DNA of 64,000 nucleotides from Accumulibacter sp. (GTDB lineage Bacteria; Pseudomonadota; Gammaproteobacteria; Burkholderiales; Rhodocyclaceae): NCBI GenBank assembly GCA_017302455.1, contig JAFLDO010000019.1, positions 1 to 64,000 of the forward strand, read 5' to 3'. Shown piece by piece: positions 8,158 to 15,890 of this stretch (position 1 is its first letter; each line of letters starts with the position of its first letter). The notes under the pieces were generated by a model. It saw only the letters and a program-made list of their open reading frames with translations, ran no database searches and was not told where the DNA came from. The position numbers and the translations under genes were made by a program.

Positions 8158-11100
8158 GTGGAGCGCGGCGATCGTGGATTCTCCAGTGCCTCTTCGACCA
8201 CGCGCAGGAAGCCGGCGACGTCGATCGGCTTCGTGACGTAGTCGACAAAGCCAGCGGCGCGGCCACGCTCGATGTCGCGTGCGAGGGCATTGGCGGTGAT
8301 GGCGATGACCGGCGTGTGGCGGGTGAGCGGCTCGCGCTGCAACACGGCGAGCACCTCGTAGCCGTCCATTCCCGGCATGTTGATGTCGAGCAGTATGAGA
8401 TGCGGACGGTGCGCGAGGGCCAGCTCGATTCCCAGTCGCGGCGCATGTGCCGTGAGCAGGCGAAGATTGCCGCGGCGGCCGAGGATCTGCGCCATCAGCT
8501 TGAGGTTCGAGGGGTTGTCGTCGATGCACAGGACGCGCTGGCCGTCGCTGGCCGTCGGCTGCTCGTCATGCGGGCCGTCGCTCCTGGCCGTGCTGTTGTC
8601 GTGGTGGACGCTGGTACCGGCGGGCAGGTCGATCCAGAAGCGGCTGCCGACGCCGATCTCGCTCTCGGCAGCAATCTCGCCACCCATCAGTTCGACCAGA
8701 CGCTTGGTGATGGTCAGTCCGATGCCGCTGCCTTCGATCTCGCTGTTCTCGGCCAGCAGGCGGGTGAAGGGCTGAAAGACCTCGTTCAGGCGTTGGGGAG
8801 CAATACCGATGCCGGTATCGGCGACGCAGATGCGCTGGCGAAGTCCGCTTGCCGTGAGCTGCTGTTCGACGTCGATCTGAATGCTGCCGCGCTCGCGATT
8901 GTATTTGACGGCGTTCGACAACAGGTTGAGGAGCGCCTGTTTGAGGCGGGTGCGGTCGGCGTGCACCGTCGCGCCGGCAGGCACGAGCGTGCTCAGCGTG
9001 ATGGCGAGCGGTGCCGCCAGCGGTTCGATGAGGTGCCGGCAGTCGTCGACGACGGCAGCGATGTCGGTCGTCTCGAGCGACAGTTCGATGCGTCCCGACT
9101 CGATGCGGGCGAGATCGAGAACCTCGTTGATGAGGTCGAGCAGGTGGCGGCTCGCCTTGAGGATCTCATGGACGCTGTCGTGCTGGTCGGCGCTCAATTC
9201 ACCGTCGTACTCGAGCATCTGGGCGAAGCCGATGATGGCGTTCATCGGCGTCCGCAGTTCGTGGCTCATGCTCGAAAGGAACTCCGACTTGGCCCGGTTG
9301 GCACGCTCCGCGGCTTCCTTGGCCAGCGATAGTTCCGCCGTTCGCTGCGCGACAAGGGTCTCGAGGTGGGCGCGGTAGCGCTCCAGTTCGGCCTCGACCT
9401 CCTTGCGCTCGCCGATGTCGGCTCCCGAACTCAGCGTGCCGATGATGCGCCCGGCATCGTCGGTCAGGGCACCGGTCTTCCAGCCGATCAGCCGCAGCGA
9501 GCCGTCGCGGCAGAGGACACTGTCCTCGGCCGAGAAGCTGGCATCGAGTTCGCCGGCGATGATGCGCCGGAAGGTCGGCAGGCCCCGCTCTGTTCCACTC
9601 GGCTGTGGCAGGCAGGTGCTGAACCAGCAGCGGCCAAGCAGTTCGTTCTCCGTATAGCCGAGCAGATCGCGGCCGGCGCGGTTGATCATCGTGATCTGCC
9701 CCTCGGTATCGAGCGCCAGCATCAGGCTCTGCACCGTGTCGAGGTAGCGTTGCGCGAGGTTGTGCTGCTGCCGCAGGAGCTGCTCGGCGGCCTTCCGCGC
9801 AGTGACGTCACGCAGCACCAGCAGCAGATGGACACCGCCGCTCGGCGGGCTGACGAAGGTGGTGTGCACCTGCACCGTCCGGCGCTCACCGTCCCGGCGC
9901 CGAATCGTCCATTCGTCGCCGCGCAGGTGGTCGCCACGGCGCATTCCCTCGGCACGCTGCCGGGCGTCCTCCTGCCGCTCGTCATCGACCTGCAGCGCAC
10001 GTTGCCAGCCAAGCTCATTGACGTCGCTGAGGCTGTAGCCGGTCAGCTTCTGCATCGCCGGATTCCAGACGGTGAAGCGAACCTGTGGTGGCTGCGGGAT
10101 TTCATGGCAGACGGCGATCCCGTCGACCATCGCCGCGATGATGCCGTCGGTGAATGCGGCCTGCTGTTTCAGTGCCGACTCCATGCGCATGCGCTCGGTG
10201 ATGTCGAGCATGACGCCGACGAGGCCACCGAGGCCGCCGTCGGCCCGGTTGAACGTCGCCTTGTTGAAGACGACCTCGCGCAGCGAGCCGTCGGCGTAGC
10301 GCACTTCCGCCTGATAGGTCTGTGTTCCGCGCTGCTCGAACAGCGCCCGGTCGGCTGCCAGATACTTGTCGGCGAGACTGCTCGGGACGATGTCGTGCAC
10401 CGAGCGGCCGATCAGGTTGTCGCGCTCGATCCCGATGTACGTTTCGAAGGCGGTGTTGCAGCCCAGGTAGCGGCCGTTCTCGTCCTTGAAGAAGACCGGG
10501 TTGGGAATCGTGTCGATCAGCTGGCTGGTGAAACGCAGCTGGTCGGCCAGGCGCTGGCGCTCCAGGGCCAGCTCTTCTTCGGCCCGCTTGCGCTCGGTCA
10601 CATCGCGTGCCGAATAGAAGAGCAGGCGCTGTCCTTCGATCAACACCGGCACGCCACTGACGTCGACCGGGATCAGGCGGCCGTCCCGGTGGCGATAGCG
10701 GGTGTGCAGCACACGCCGCTGGGGACTGTCGAGTTCCTGCCGCAGTCTGCTGGGCCCGTCGTCGTCGGCAAAACGCGCATCCCGGCCCGCCATGTTGCTG
10801 CCGATCAGTTCCTCACGCGAGTAGCCGAGCATCGCGCAGAAGGAGTCGCTGACCTCGACGAGGTTGCCGGTGGTGTCGAGGACATGGACGCCATCGCTGG
10901 CGGAGCGCAGCAAGGCCCGGTTTTTCTCGGACTCGTGCCGCAGTTCGGTTTGCGCGCGGCGCAGTTCGGCGAGTTCGGCCATCAGGTGCAGGGCATTGGT
11001 GACCGGCGTCGCATTGATCGACAGAACGATGTCGGCGAACCTCCGCGCACCGCGGGCCATCTCCGCACTGGCGTGCGCGCGTGCCGCTTCGCGGGACAGG

Positions 11101-11513
11101 CCGGCGCGCAGCGCCAGGGTAGTGCAGGCCATGTAACGGTCGCTCTCGAGAATATGCGAGATCAGCCAGCGGGCCAGGAAAGCCAGGGTCTCCTCGGCAG
11201 CCCGCTGCCCATCAGGCTGCCCGCGCAGCCGTGACACCTCCTGCACAAAGCTGGCGTGGATCGCCTGGTGATCGACTTCCGACTGATCGCCGGCGAGGTG
11301 CTCGTGCCAGACCGCCTCCTCGGTCCGGAAGTGGTAGACGGCATAGTCGGCGAGTTCATCGAACATCTCCTCGAGTTGTGGGATGTGCGTCCTGAAGGCG
11401 ACATGGCTGGCGAGGACGTTGATGAGTTGCACCAGTCGGCGGTGCTGCTCGTCGACTTCCGGCAGGCCGGTGTCGAAGGTTTCGTCCCAGGGCAGAAAAT
11501 CGATGGTGTTCAT
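8154..11513 (-). CDS. Bacteriohemerythrin-PAS hybrid histidine kinase
   Basis: A 1119-residue soluble hybrid kinase. Residues 1-130 are a bacteriohemerythrin domain: 'WDETFDTGLPEVDEQH', 'HFRTEEAVWHEH' and 'DHQAIHASF' give the His/Glu/Asp set expected for a di-iron oxygen-binding site. Four PAS units follow, then HisKA (SHELRTPMN), HATPase_c (NLLSNAVKYN, GSGIGLTI) and a C-terminal receiver domain (Asp in 'LILLDINMPGMDG', Lys in 'TKPID'). I start at the ATG at 11513 because the hemerythrin begins there; no good ribosome site is visible. It is the first gene of the minus-strand series and overlaps the next by GTGA. A hemerythrin input makes it a probable sensor of oxygen or redox state. Confidence 0.9.
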   Translation of the reverse strand: MNTIDFLPWDETFDTGLPEVDEQHRRLVQLINVLASHVAFRTHIPQLEEMFDELADYAVYHFRTEEAVWHEHLAGDQSEVDHQAIHASFVQEVSRLRGQPDGQRAAEETLAFLARWLISHILESDRYMACTTLALRAGLSREAARAHASAEMARGARRFADIVLSINATPVTNALHLMAELAELRRAQTELRHESEKNRALLRSASDGVHVLDTTGNLVEVSDSFCAMLGYSREELIGSNMAGRDARFADDDGPSRLRQELDSPQRRVLHTRYRHRDGRLIPVDVSGVPVLIEGQRLLFYSARDVTERKRAEEELALERQRLADQLRFTSQLIDTIPNPVFFKDENGRYLGCNTAFETYIGIERDNLIGRSVHDIVPSSLADKYLAADRALFEQRGTQTYQAEVRYADGSLREVVFNKATFNRADGGLGGLVGVMLDITERMRMESALKQQAAFTDGIIAAMVDGIAVCHEIPQPPQVRFTVWNPAMQKLTGYSLSDVNELGWQRALQVDDERQEDARQRAEGMRRGDHLRGDEWTIRRRDGERRTVQVHTTFVSPPSGGVHLLLVLRDVTARKAAEQLLRQQHNLAQRYLDTVQSLMLALDTEGQITMINRAGRDLLGYTENELLGRCWFSTCLPQPSGTERGLPTFRRIIAGELDASFSAEDSVLCRDGSLRLIGWKTGALTDDAGRIIGTLSSGADIGERKEVEAELERYRAHLETLVAQRTAELSLAKEAAERANRAKSEFLSSMSHELRTPMNAIIGFAQMLEYDGELSADQHDSVHEILKASRHLLDLINEVLDLARIESGRIELSLETTDIAAVVDDCRHLIEPLAAPLAITLSTLVPAGATVHADRTRLKQALLNLLSNAVKYNRERGSIQIDVEQQLTASGLRQRICVADTGIGIAPQRLNEVFQPFTRLLAENSEIEGSGIGLTITKRLVELMGGEIAAESEIGVGSRFWIDLPAGTSVHHDNSTARSDGPHDEQPTASDGQRVLCIDDNPSNLKLMAQILGRRGNLRLLTAHAPRLGIELALAHRPHLILLDINMPGMDGYEVLAVLQREPLTRHTPVIAITANALARDIERGRAAGFVDYVTKPIDVAGFLRVVEEALENPRSPRST

Positions 11514-12126
11514 GGGCTCAGTGTGCCTGGGAGTGCTTGCAGGCGAGGAGATTCGGCGTGCGTGAACCAACGGCAGCGCGCCGGAGAACTTGAGGGGAAT
11601 CGTCGGCTGTGCAGCCAGCAGTTCGGAACTGGAGAAAGGCGAGCAGACCCATCAGCTCGTACTGAGGTGGGATCCGCATGACGGCGCCAAGACCGCGGTG
11701 TCCAAATTCGAGATTGACGCTACTTTACGGAGGCTCATATACTCTTGCTCCTGTTGTTCGGTTTCCCATCCTTCAGCGCTGAGGCGCAGCGCCAATACGG
11801 AATCACCCTGCCGGGCGCCTTGCCCGATCGTGGCCTGCACGACGCTCTGGTGGTGGCCGTGGCGCATGACGAATTCAAGCGACTGAGCATTGCCAGCCCG
11901 CGCCGGCTGGCCAACGGGTGGACGGTGGTTCATGACATCAAGGGGATGTATGGCAAGGACGAGGTTGCAGGCCGCCTCTGAACCACCGGTTGATGCGCCG
12001 ACTACCTGCGTGCCGTACCGCATTGGTTCTCATCATCACTCGATTGGCTCTGGATTCGGGATGCCGGCTGGGTGGCTGATGTGCAGTGCCCCGATATCCT
12101 CAAAGATCCATTGATCTGACGCAACA
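11514..12126. other. Intergenic boundary of the FkbH cluster
   Basis: About 600 bases between the hemerythrin kinase (leaving leftwards) and the FkbH-like gene (starting rightwards). The part from about 11700 on is visibly richer in A/T than the flanks. It contains the dehydrogenase remnant at 11745-11981 and otherwise no supported gene. It probably carries the promoters for both directions, but I see no convincing -35/-10 pair. Confidence 0.4.
11745..11981 (+). pseudogene. Remnant of a UDP-sugar 6-dehydrogenase (C-terminal part)
   Basis: A 78-codon frame opened by TTG with a stop at 11715 just upstream. From about codon 12 it matches the last part of nucleotide-sugar dehydrogenases of the TviB/WbpO type: 'YGITL', then 'HDALVVAVAHDEFKRL', then 'VVHDIKGMYGK' and the end 'VAGRL'. 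The Rossmann and catalytic domains (about 350 residues) are absent, so this is a truncated leftover, not a working enzyme. Such genes belong to surface polysaccharide clusters, so it hints at where the genes immediately downstream came from. Confidence 0.6.
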
Positions 12127-13797
12127 ATGGAAATTCAAACGACCAGATATGAAGCACAGGCAATACTTTTCTCTGCGAAAATTCCTCGCCTGGCCTTGTT
12201 GAATTTGAGTATCGGGAAGTGTCATGATCGATTGCCGACCGTCAATGTATGGAGAAATCATGGTATTGAATCATTGATACCCTTGACGACCCCATTCTTT
12301 GATTATCAGGACTGGAAGGTTGATTTTCGACTGGGTGGCTACGACGACACTCTCATGTTTGGCACGTGGCAAGCTGCGGATGCCGAAATATTGTGGCTAG
12401 ATAGCGTCCGTTTCCTGGTCAATATGTCGTTTGGCGAGTGGCTGGCGTGGTTGGCGCAGCGGCTTGCGGCTCTCCGGGCGGTCTCCAGAGCACCGATCAT
12501 CCTGGCGACCTGGAGCAATGAGCCGCGTGGCACCGAACGGCTGCAGGCAGTGGCGGACGGGCTGCCTGCCGTCTATTTCGCCGACCTGCAGGCGGCCTGC
12601 GGCGAGTTCAACGTGCCGCTTCTCGACTCCCGCTCAGCCGCTTTGGCTGGCACACCCTTGAGCAGTTTCGCCCAACTGGTGTTGGCGCGAGCGCTAGCCT
12701 GCCACTGGTTGCCGGCGGCTCTCTCGCCACCGATCAAGGCCGTGGCCCTTGACCTGGACAATACCTTGCATGAAGGCGTCCTTGGGGAAGACGGCGTTCA
12801 CGGGGTGCGGCTGACACCGGGTCATGCGGCACTCCAATCCTTCGTCAAGTCACTGAGGGCACGCGGCATTTTTCTCGCCTTGGTATCGCGAAACGAGCTG
12901 TCGGATGTGGAGGCGCTGTTTGCGGCGCGGCGGGACTATCCTTTGTGCTTGGCCGACTTTTCCGCCGTGGAAGTTACCTGGGGCGACAAGGCAGCGGCCT
13001 TGTCGCGTATCGCCAGCGCTCTGCGCATCGCGCCTGACGCCCTGGTTTTTGTGGACGATAACCCGGGGGAACTGGCCAGCGTCGCCATGCAATTGCCTCA
13101 GGTGCATACCGTTTACGCGCACCCGGATGCCGATCTGACTCGCCGGGTGCTAGGTTTCTACCCGGGTCTTTGGCGCTGGCGGGTGGAGAGTGAAGACACC
13201 AAGCGTGTTCAAGACCTTCACGCCAATACCGAGCGGGAGGCGCTGGCCGCCGAGGTAGCCGATCCGGCAGACTACTTTCGAGGTCTGCAAGTGAAGTTGA
13301 CCTTCCGCAGTGATCCGACCGAGCAGCTTGCCCGCCTCGCAGACCTCTGCAACAAGACCAATCAGTTCAATCTCGCGTTGCGCCGCTTCAATCTGGCCGA
13401 AGTGGCCGCCTGCGTGGAACGGAGCGATGCCCGGGTCACCAGCGTACAACTGACCGACCGCCTCTCCGACAGCGGCGTAATTGCTGTTATCGTGGCCATG
13501 AGTCAGGGGGAGCAGCTCGTTGTGGATGAGCTTTGCATCAGTTGTCGGGCCATGGGCCGACAACTGGAAGACACCATGATTTTGACCGCCCTGCAGGAAA
13601 GTGCAGCTTTTTTCGGACATACGCAAGTGGCTTTCCGGGTGAGAATCGGCCCACGCAATCAACCGGCACTCGCTTGGCTCGCCCGGCTAATCGGCCAGAG
13701 CGATACACCAGCTGCCGGCCTGCATGTATTGCCGGTCGACAAACTCCTGGAGTTCCCGCCTGCCGAAGGTGTTGTCATTGCCTGGAATGATCAGTGA
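12127..13797 (+). CDS. FkbH-like HAD-IIIC protein (glyceryl-ACP forming type)
   Basis: A 556-residue protein. Residues 1-200 are a divergent N-terminal domain. The HAD domain begins near 203 with D209-L-D211-N-T, then 'VLGEDGVHGVRL', and 'VFVDDNPGELASV' later; the C-terminal third has the FkbH hallmark 'LCNKTNQFNLALRRF', 'LTDRLSDSGVI' and 'ISCRAMGRQLEDT'. FkbH proteins take 1,3-bisphosphoglycerate, remove a phosphate and load the glyceryl unit onto an acyl carrier protein. Its stop overlaps the start of the ACP gene by one base, which fits that role. The usual 'NTLWGG' is here 'NTLHEG', and the N-terminal domain is unusual, so the acyl group could differ. The gene is more A/T-rich at its 5' end than the flanking chromosome. 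Start ATG is the first in frame after the low-GC leader. Confidence 0.85.
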   Translation: MEIQTTRYEAQAILFSAKIPRLALLNLSIGKCHDRLPTVNVWRNHGIESLIPLTTPFFDYQDWKVDFRLGGYDDTLMFGTWQAADAEILWLDSVRFLVNMSFGEWLAWLAQRLAALRAVSRAPIILATWSNEPRGTERLQAVADGLPAVYFADLQAACGEFNVPLLDSRSAALAGTPLSSFAQLVLARALACHWLPAALSPPIKAVALDLDNTLHEGVLGEDGVHGVRLTPGHAALQSFVKSLRARGIFLALVSRNELSDVEALFAARRDYPLCLADFSAVEVTWGDKAAALSRIASALRIAPDALVFVDDNPGELASVAMQLPQVHTVYAHPDADLTRRVLGFYPGLWRWRVESEDTKRVQDLHANTEREALAAEVADPADYFRGLQVKLTFRSDPTEQLARLADLCNKTNQFNLALRRFNLAEVAACVERSDARVTSVQLTDRLSDSGVIAVIVAMSQGEQLVVDELCISCRAMGRQLEDTMILTALQESAAFFGHTQVAFRVRIGPRNQPALAWLARLIGQSDTPAAGLHVLPVDKLLEFPPAEGVVIAWNDQ

Positions 13798-14033
13798 TGG
13801 ATTACAAGAGTATCGAAGAGGTGGTATTAAAGGCTCTCGCAGCGGTCTTGAAATGCGAGGTGACAAGTGATTTTTCACGGGAGAATACCCCGCAGTGGGA
13901 TTCACTGAAGCATATTGAAGTCATATTCACCGTGGAGGATGAACTGGACATACAGTTCACCGAAGACGAAATGGGTGGCCTGGACAGCGTGAGTTCCATT
14001 GTCGGGACGATACTGACTCGCCATGCGACATGA
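13797..14033 (+). CDS. Acyl carrier protein
   Basis: A 78-residue acidic protein with the carrier-protein fold: helix 1 'IEEVVLKALAAVL', then 'TPQWDSLKHIEVIFTVED', with Ser36 of DSL as the 4'-phosphopantetheine site, and a C-terminal helix after 'FTEDEMGGLDSVSSI'. It resembles stand-alone ACPs of secondary pathways more than housekeeping AcpP (DSLDTVELV). The ATG overlaps the FkbH stop as TGATG; a GTG three bases earlier is an alternative start. It ends inside the next gene. Predicted to carry the unit loaded by the FkbH-like enzyme. Confidence 0.9.
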   Translation: MDYKSIEEVVLKALAAVLKCEVTSDFSRENTPQWDSLKHIEVIFTVEDELDIQFTEDEMGGLDSVSSIVGTILTRHAT

Positions 14034-14607
14034 GCTGTCAATTGCCGGGCCAGCCTTCCGCTTGCGGCCCGTCGTCGATGCCGATGCCGATTTTATCCTG
14101 GCTCTGCGCGGGAACCCGGCGTTGAATCGATTCCTGCACTCAACCTCGGGCCGCTTGTCCGATCAACTGGACTGGCTGGCCCGTTACTATGAGCGCAGCG
14201 GTGACTACTACTTTGTCGTGGAGCGCCTTGCCACAAGCGCACCAGAAGGCGTCATCTCCATCTACGACATCGACCCACAGGCCTCGAGCGGTGAATGGGG
14301 TCGATGGTTGCTGCGGCCGGGTTCCCTGGCAGCGGTTGAAAGTGCGTGGCTCATCTACCGTTGCGCTTTCGAGCAATTGAGTTTGCAGGAGGTTTACTGC
14401 CGTACCGTTGCCGACAACAGCCAGGTGGTTTCGTTTCATGACTCTTGCGGCATTACCCGACGCCATCCGCTGGCTGGGCATTTCGACTTTGACGGACGTC
14501 AGGTGGATGCAGTGGAGCACCGCCTGGATGCGCTGGCATGGCGTGAAGTTGCTCCACGTCTCGAAAAGCTGGCCGGCCTAGCCGCTCGAAGACTGCACCA
14601 TGGCTGA
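14023..14607 (+). CDS. GNAT-family N-acetyl/acyltransferase
   Basis: A 194-residue protein of the RimJ/RimL-like GNAT type: 'FRLRPVVDADADFILALRGNPALNRFLH' at the start, 'EGVISIYDID' as strand 4, 'GEWGRWLLRPGS', and 'LQEVYCRTVADNSQVVSFHDSCGI' as the late helix pair. It overlaps the ACP gene by 11 bases and the VOC gene by 8, so the three are almost certainly translated together. Since an ACP directly precedes it, it may use an acyl-ACP rather than acetyl-CoA as donor, for example to acylate an amino sugar; this is inference. The C-terminal 35 residues are an extra helical tail. Confidence 0.8.
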   Translation: MRHELSIAGPAFRLRPVVDADADFILALRGNPALNRFLHSTSGRLSDQLDWLARYYERSGDYYFVVERLATSAPEGVISIYDIDPQASSGEWGRWLLRPGSLAAVESAWLIYRCAFEQLSLQEVYCRTVADNSQVVSFHDSCGITRRHPLAGHFDFDGRQVDAVEHRLDALAWREVAPRLEKLAGLAARRLHHG

Positions 14608-15028
14608 ACTGGCAGTGGCGCTCCCGGATCTCCAGGCCGGGTTCGAATTTCATCACGTTGGGTATGCATCGGTGTCCGTGGCCCGTGAGCGGGATTTCTT
14701 TGCCTTGCTCGGTTATCAGCAAGAGGGAGAAGCGTTTGTTGATCCGATCCAGGGCGTGGCAGGGTGTTTTCTCACGGGTCCGGGTCCGCGCATCGAGTTG
14801 CTGGAAAACTTGCCCGAGGCCAAGACGCTCACGCCATGGCTTGCATCCGGGATCAAGATGTACCACCTGGCCTACCTGGTGACGGATCTGGAAGCATCGC
14901 TGGATTGGGCGCGCGGTCAGCGTGCAAGAGTTACCGTGATGCCTGTCGCTGCCGTGGCTTTTGGCGGTCGGCGAATCTCTTTTGTTATGTTTCGCAATGG
15001 CCTGATGCTCGAATTCATTGAACGATAG
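14600..15028 (+). CDS. VOC (glyoxalase/dioxygenase fold) protein
   Basis: A 142-residue protein with the two beta-alpha-beta-beta-beta repeats of the vicinal oxygen chelate fold. Repeat 1 runs from 'FHHVGYASVSVARERDFFALLGY' to 'RIELLENL'; repeat 2 from 'MYHLAYLVTDLEASLDWARG' to 'RISFVMFRNGLMLEFIE'. The metal-ligand candidates His (FHHVG), Glu (IELLE), His (MYHLAY) and Glu (LMLEF) are all present, so it may bind a divalent metal, like methylmalonyl-CoA epimerase, which has the same layout. Within this cluster an epimerase or isomerase step on the ACP-bound or CoA-bound unit is possible, not proven. Confidence 0.8.
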   Translation: MAELAVALPDLQAGFEFHHVGYASVSVARERDFFALLGYQQEGEAFVDPIQGVAGCFLTGPGPRIELLENLPEAKTLTPWLASGIKMYHLAYLVTDLEASLDWARGQRARVTVMPVAAVAFGGRRISFVMFRNGLMLEFIER

Positions 15029-15053
15029 GGACGGCAATGCACGCCGGTAGACG

Positions 15054-15770
15054 ATGAGCAGCGAAGAAGAAGAGAAACTGCAGAGGATATCCGAGACATC
15101 CCTGTATTCGGCAGGTGTCATGCCGCTGGCTATTGGCTACTGCTTTCGCATCCTTTGCCGCCATCTGTTGGGGGAAAACCTCCTTGAAATGGGGCCCGCA
15201 GAAGGTGTGATGACCGAACTGCTGGCCACCACCGGCAAGTCGATGACTGTTGTCGAGGGCTCGGCCCTTTTCTGCAATGACTTGCGAGCGCGCTTTCCCC
15301 AGGCGCAGGTCATTAACGCGCTATTCGAGGATTTCGAGCCGACTGAGCAATTCGACACCATCATCATGGGCCATGTGCTGGAGCACGTGCAAGAGCCGGT
15401 GGATATCCTGCTCAGGGCACGGGGCTGGCTGAAGCCTGGTGGTCTGATTTTCGCCGCAGTACCCAACGCGCAATCATTACATCGCCAGGCAGCCGTGATC
15501 ATGGGCATGCTGCCGAGGGTGGATGCGCTCAACGCCATGGATTTGCATCATGGTCATCGTCGTGTGTTCAATCCTGAAACGTTCCGCTTGGCGTTCACGC
15601 AGGCCGGCCTGCAAGTTGACATCTTTGGCGGATATTGGCTCAAACCTCTAGCCAATGGTCAGATCGAGAGCCACTGGAATTCGGCCATGATCGAAGCCTT
15701 CATGCAGCTCGGTGAGCGCTATCCAGATATTGCCGGTGAACTCTACATAGTCGCATCAGTCACATCATGA
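15054..15770 (+). CDS. Class I SAM-dependent methyltransferase
   Basis: A 238-residue methyltransferase. The SAM motif I is 'LLEMGPAEGVMTELLA' (about 43-58), motif II acidic residue in 'MTVVEGS', motif III 'FDTIIMGHVLEHVQEPVDIL' and 'GWLKPGGLIFAAVPN'. The 'GHVLEHV' type is common in O-methyltransferases of polysaccharide and secondary metabolism clusters (UbiG/Methyltransf_23 group). It follows the VOC gene by 25 bases and ends the cluster; the next gene 120 bases on belongs to a different, higher-GC context. A likely job is O- or C-methylation of the unit built by the preceding genes. Confidence 0.82.
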   Translation: MSSEEEEKLQRISETSLYSAGVMPLAIGYCFRILCRHLLGENLLEMGPAEGVMTELLATTGKSMTVVEGSALFCNDLRARFPQAQVINALFEDFEPTEQFDTIIMGHVLEHVQEPVDILLRARGWLKPGGLIFAAVPNAQSLHRQAAVIMGMLPRVDALNAMDLHHGHRRVFNPETFRLAFTQAGLQVDIFGGYWLKPLANGQIESHWNSAMIEAFMQLGERYPDIAGELYIVASVTS

Positions 15771-15890
15771 ATAGTCGCTTCAGCGCGTCTTGACGCAAAC
15801 GAGCCGAAGGCGATCAGATCAACGCCGCTACGCGGTCGCGCCGGGCCGATCCGATCCTGATGGCACGGCATCTTGAGGAAGGCTGTTGCG

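Noticed and set aside
8158-8529. N-terminal extension of the Cache-PAS kinase
   Set aside because: This part is the neighbour's receiver domain read in another frame; the GTG at 8157 has a proper GTGA junction.
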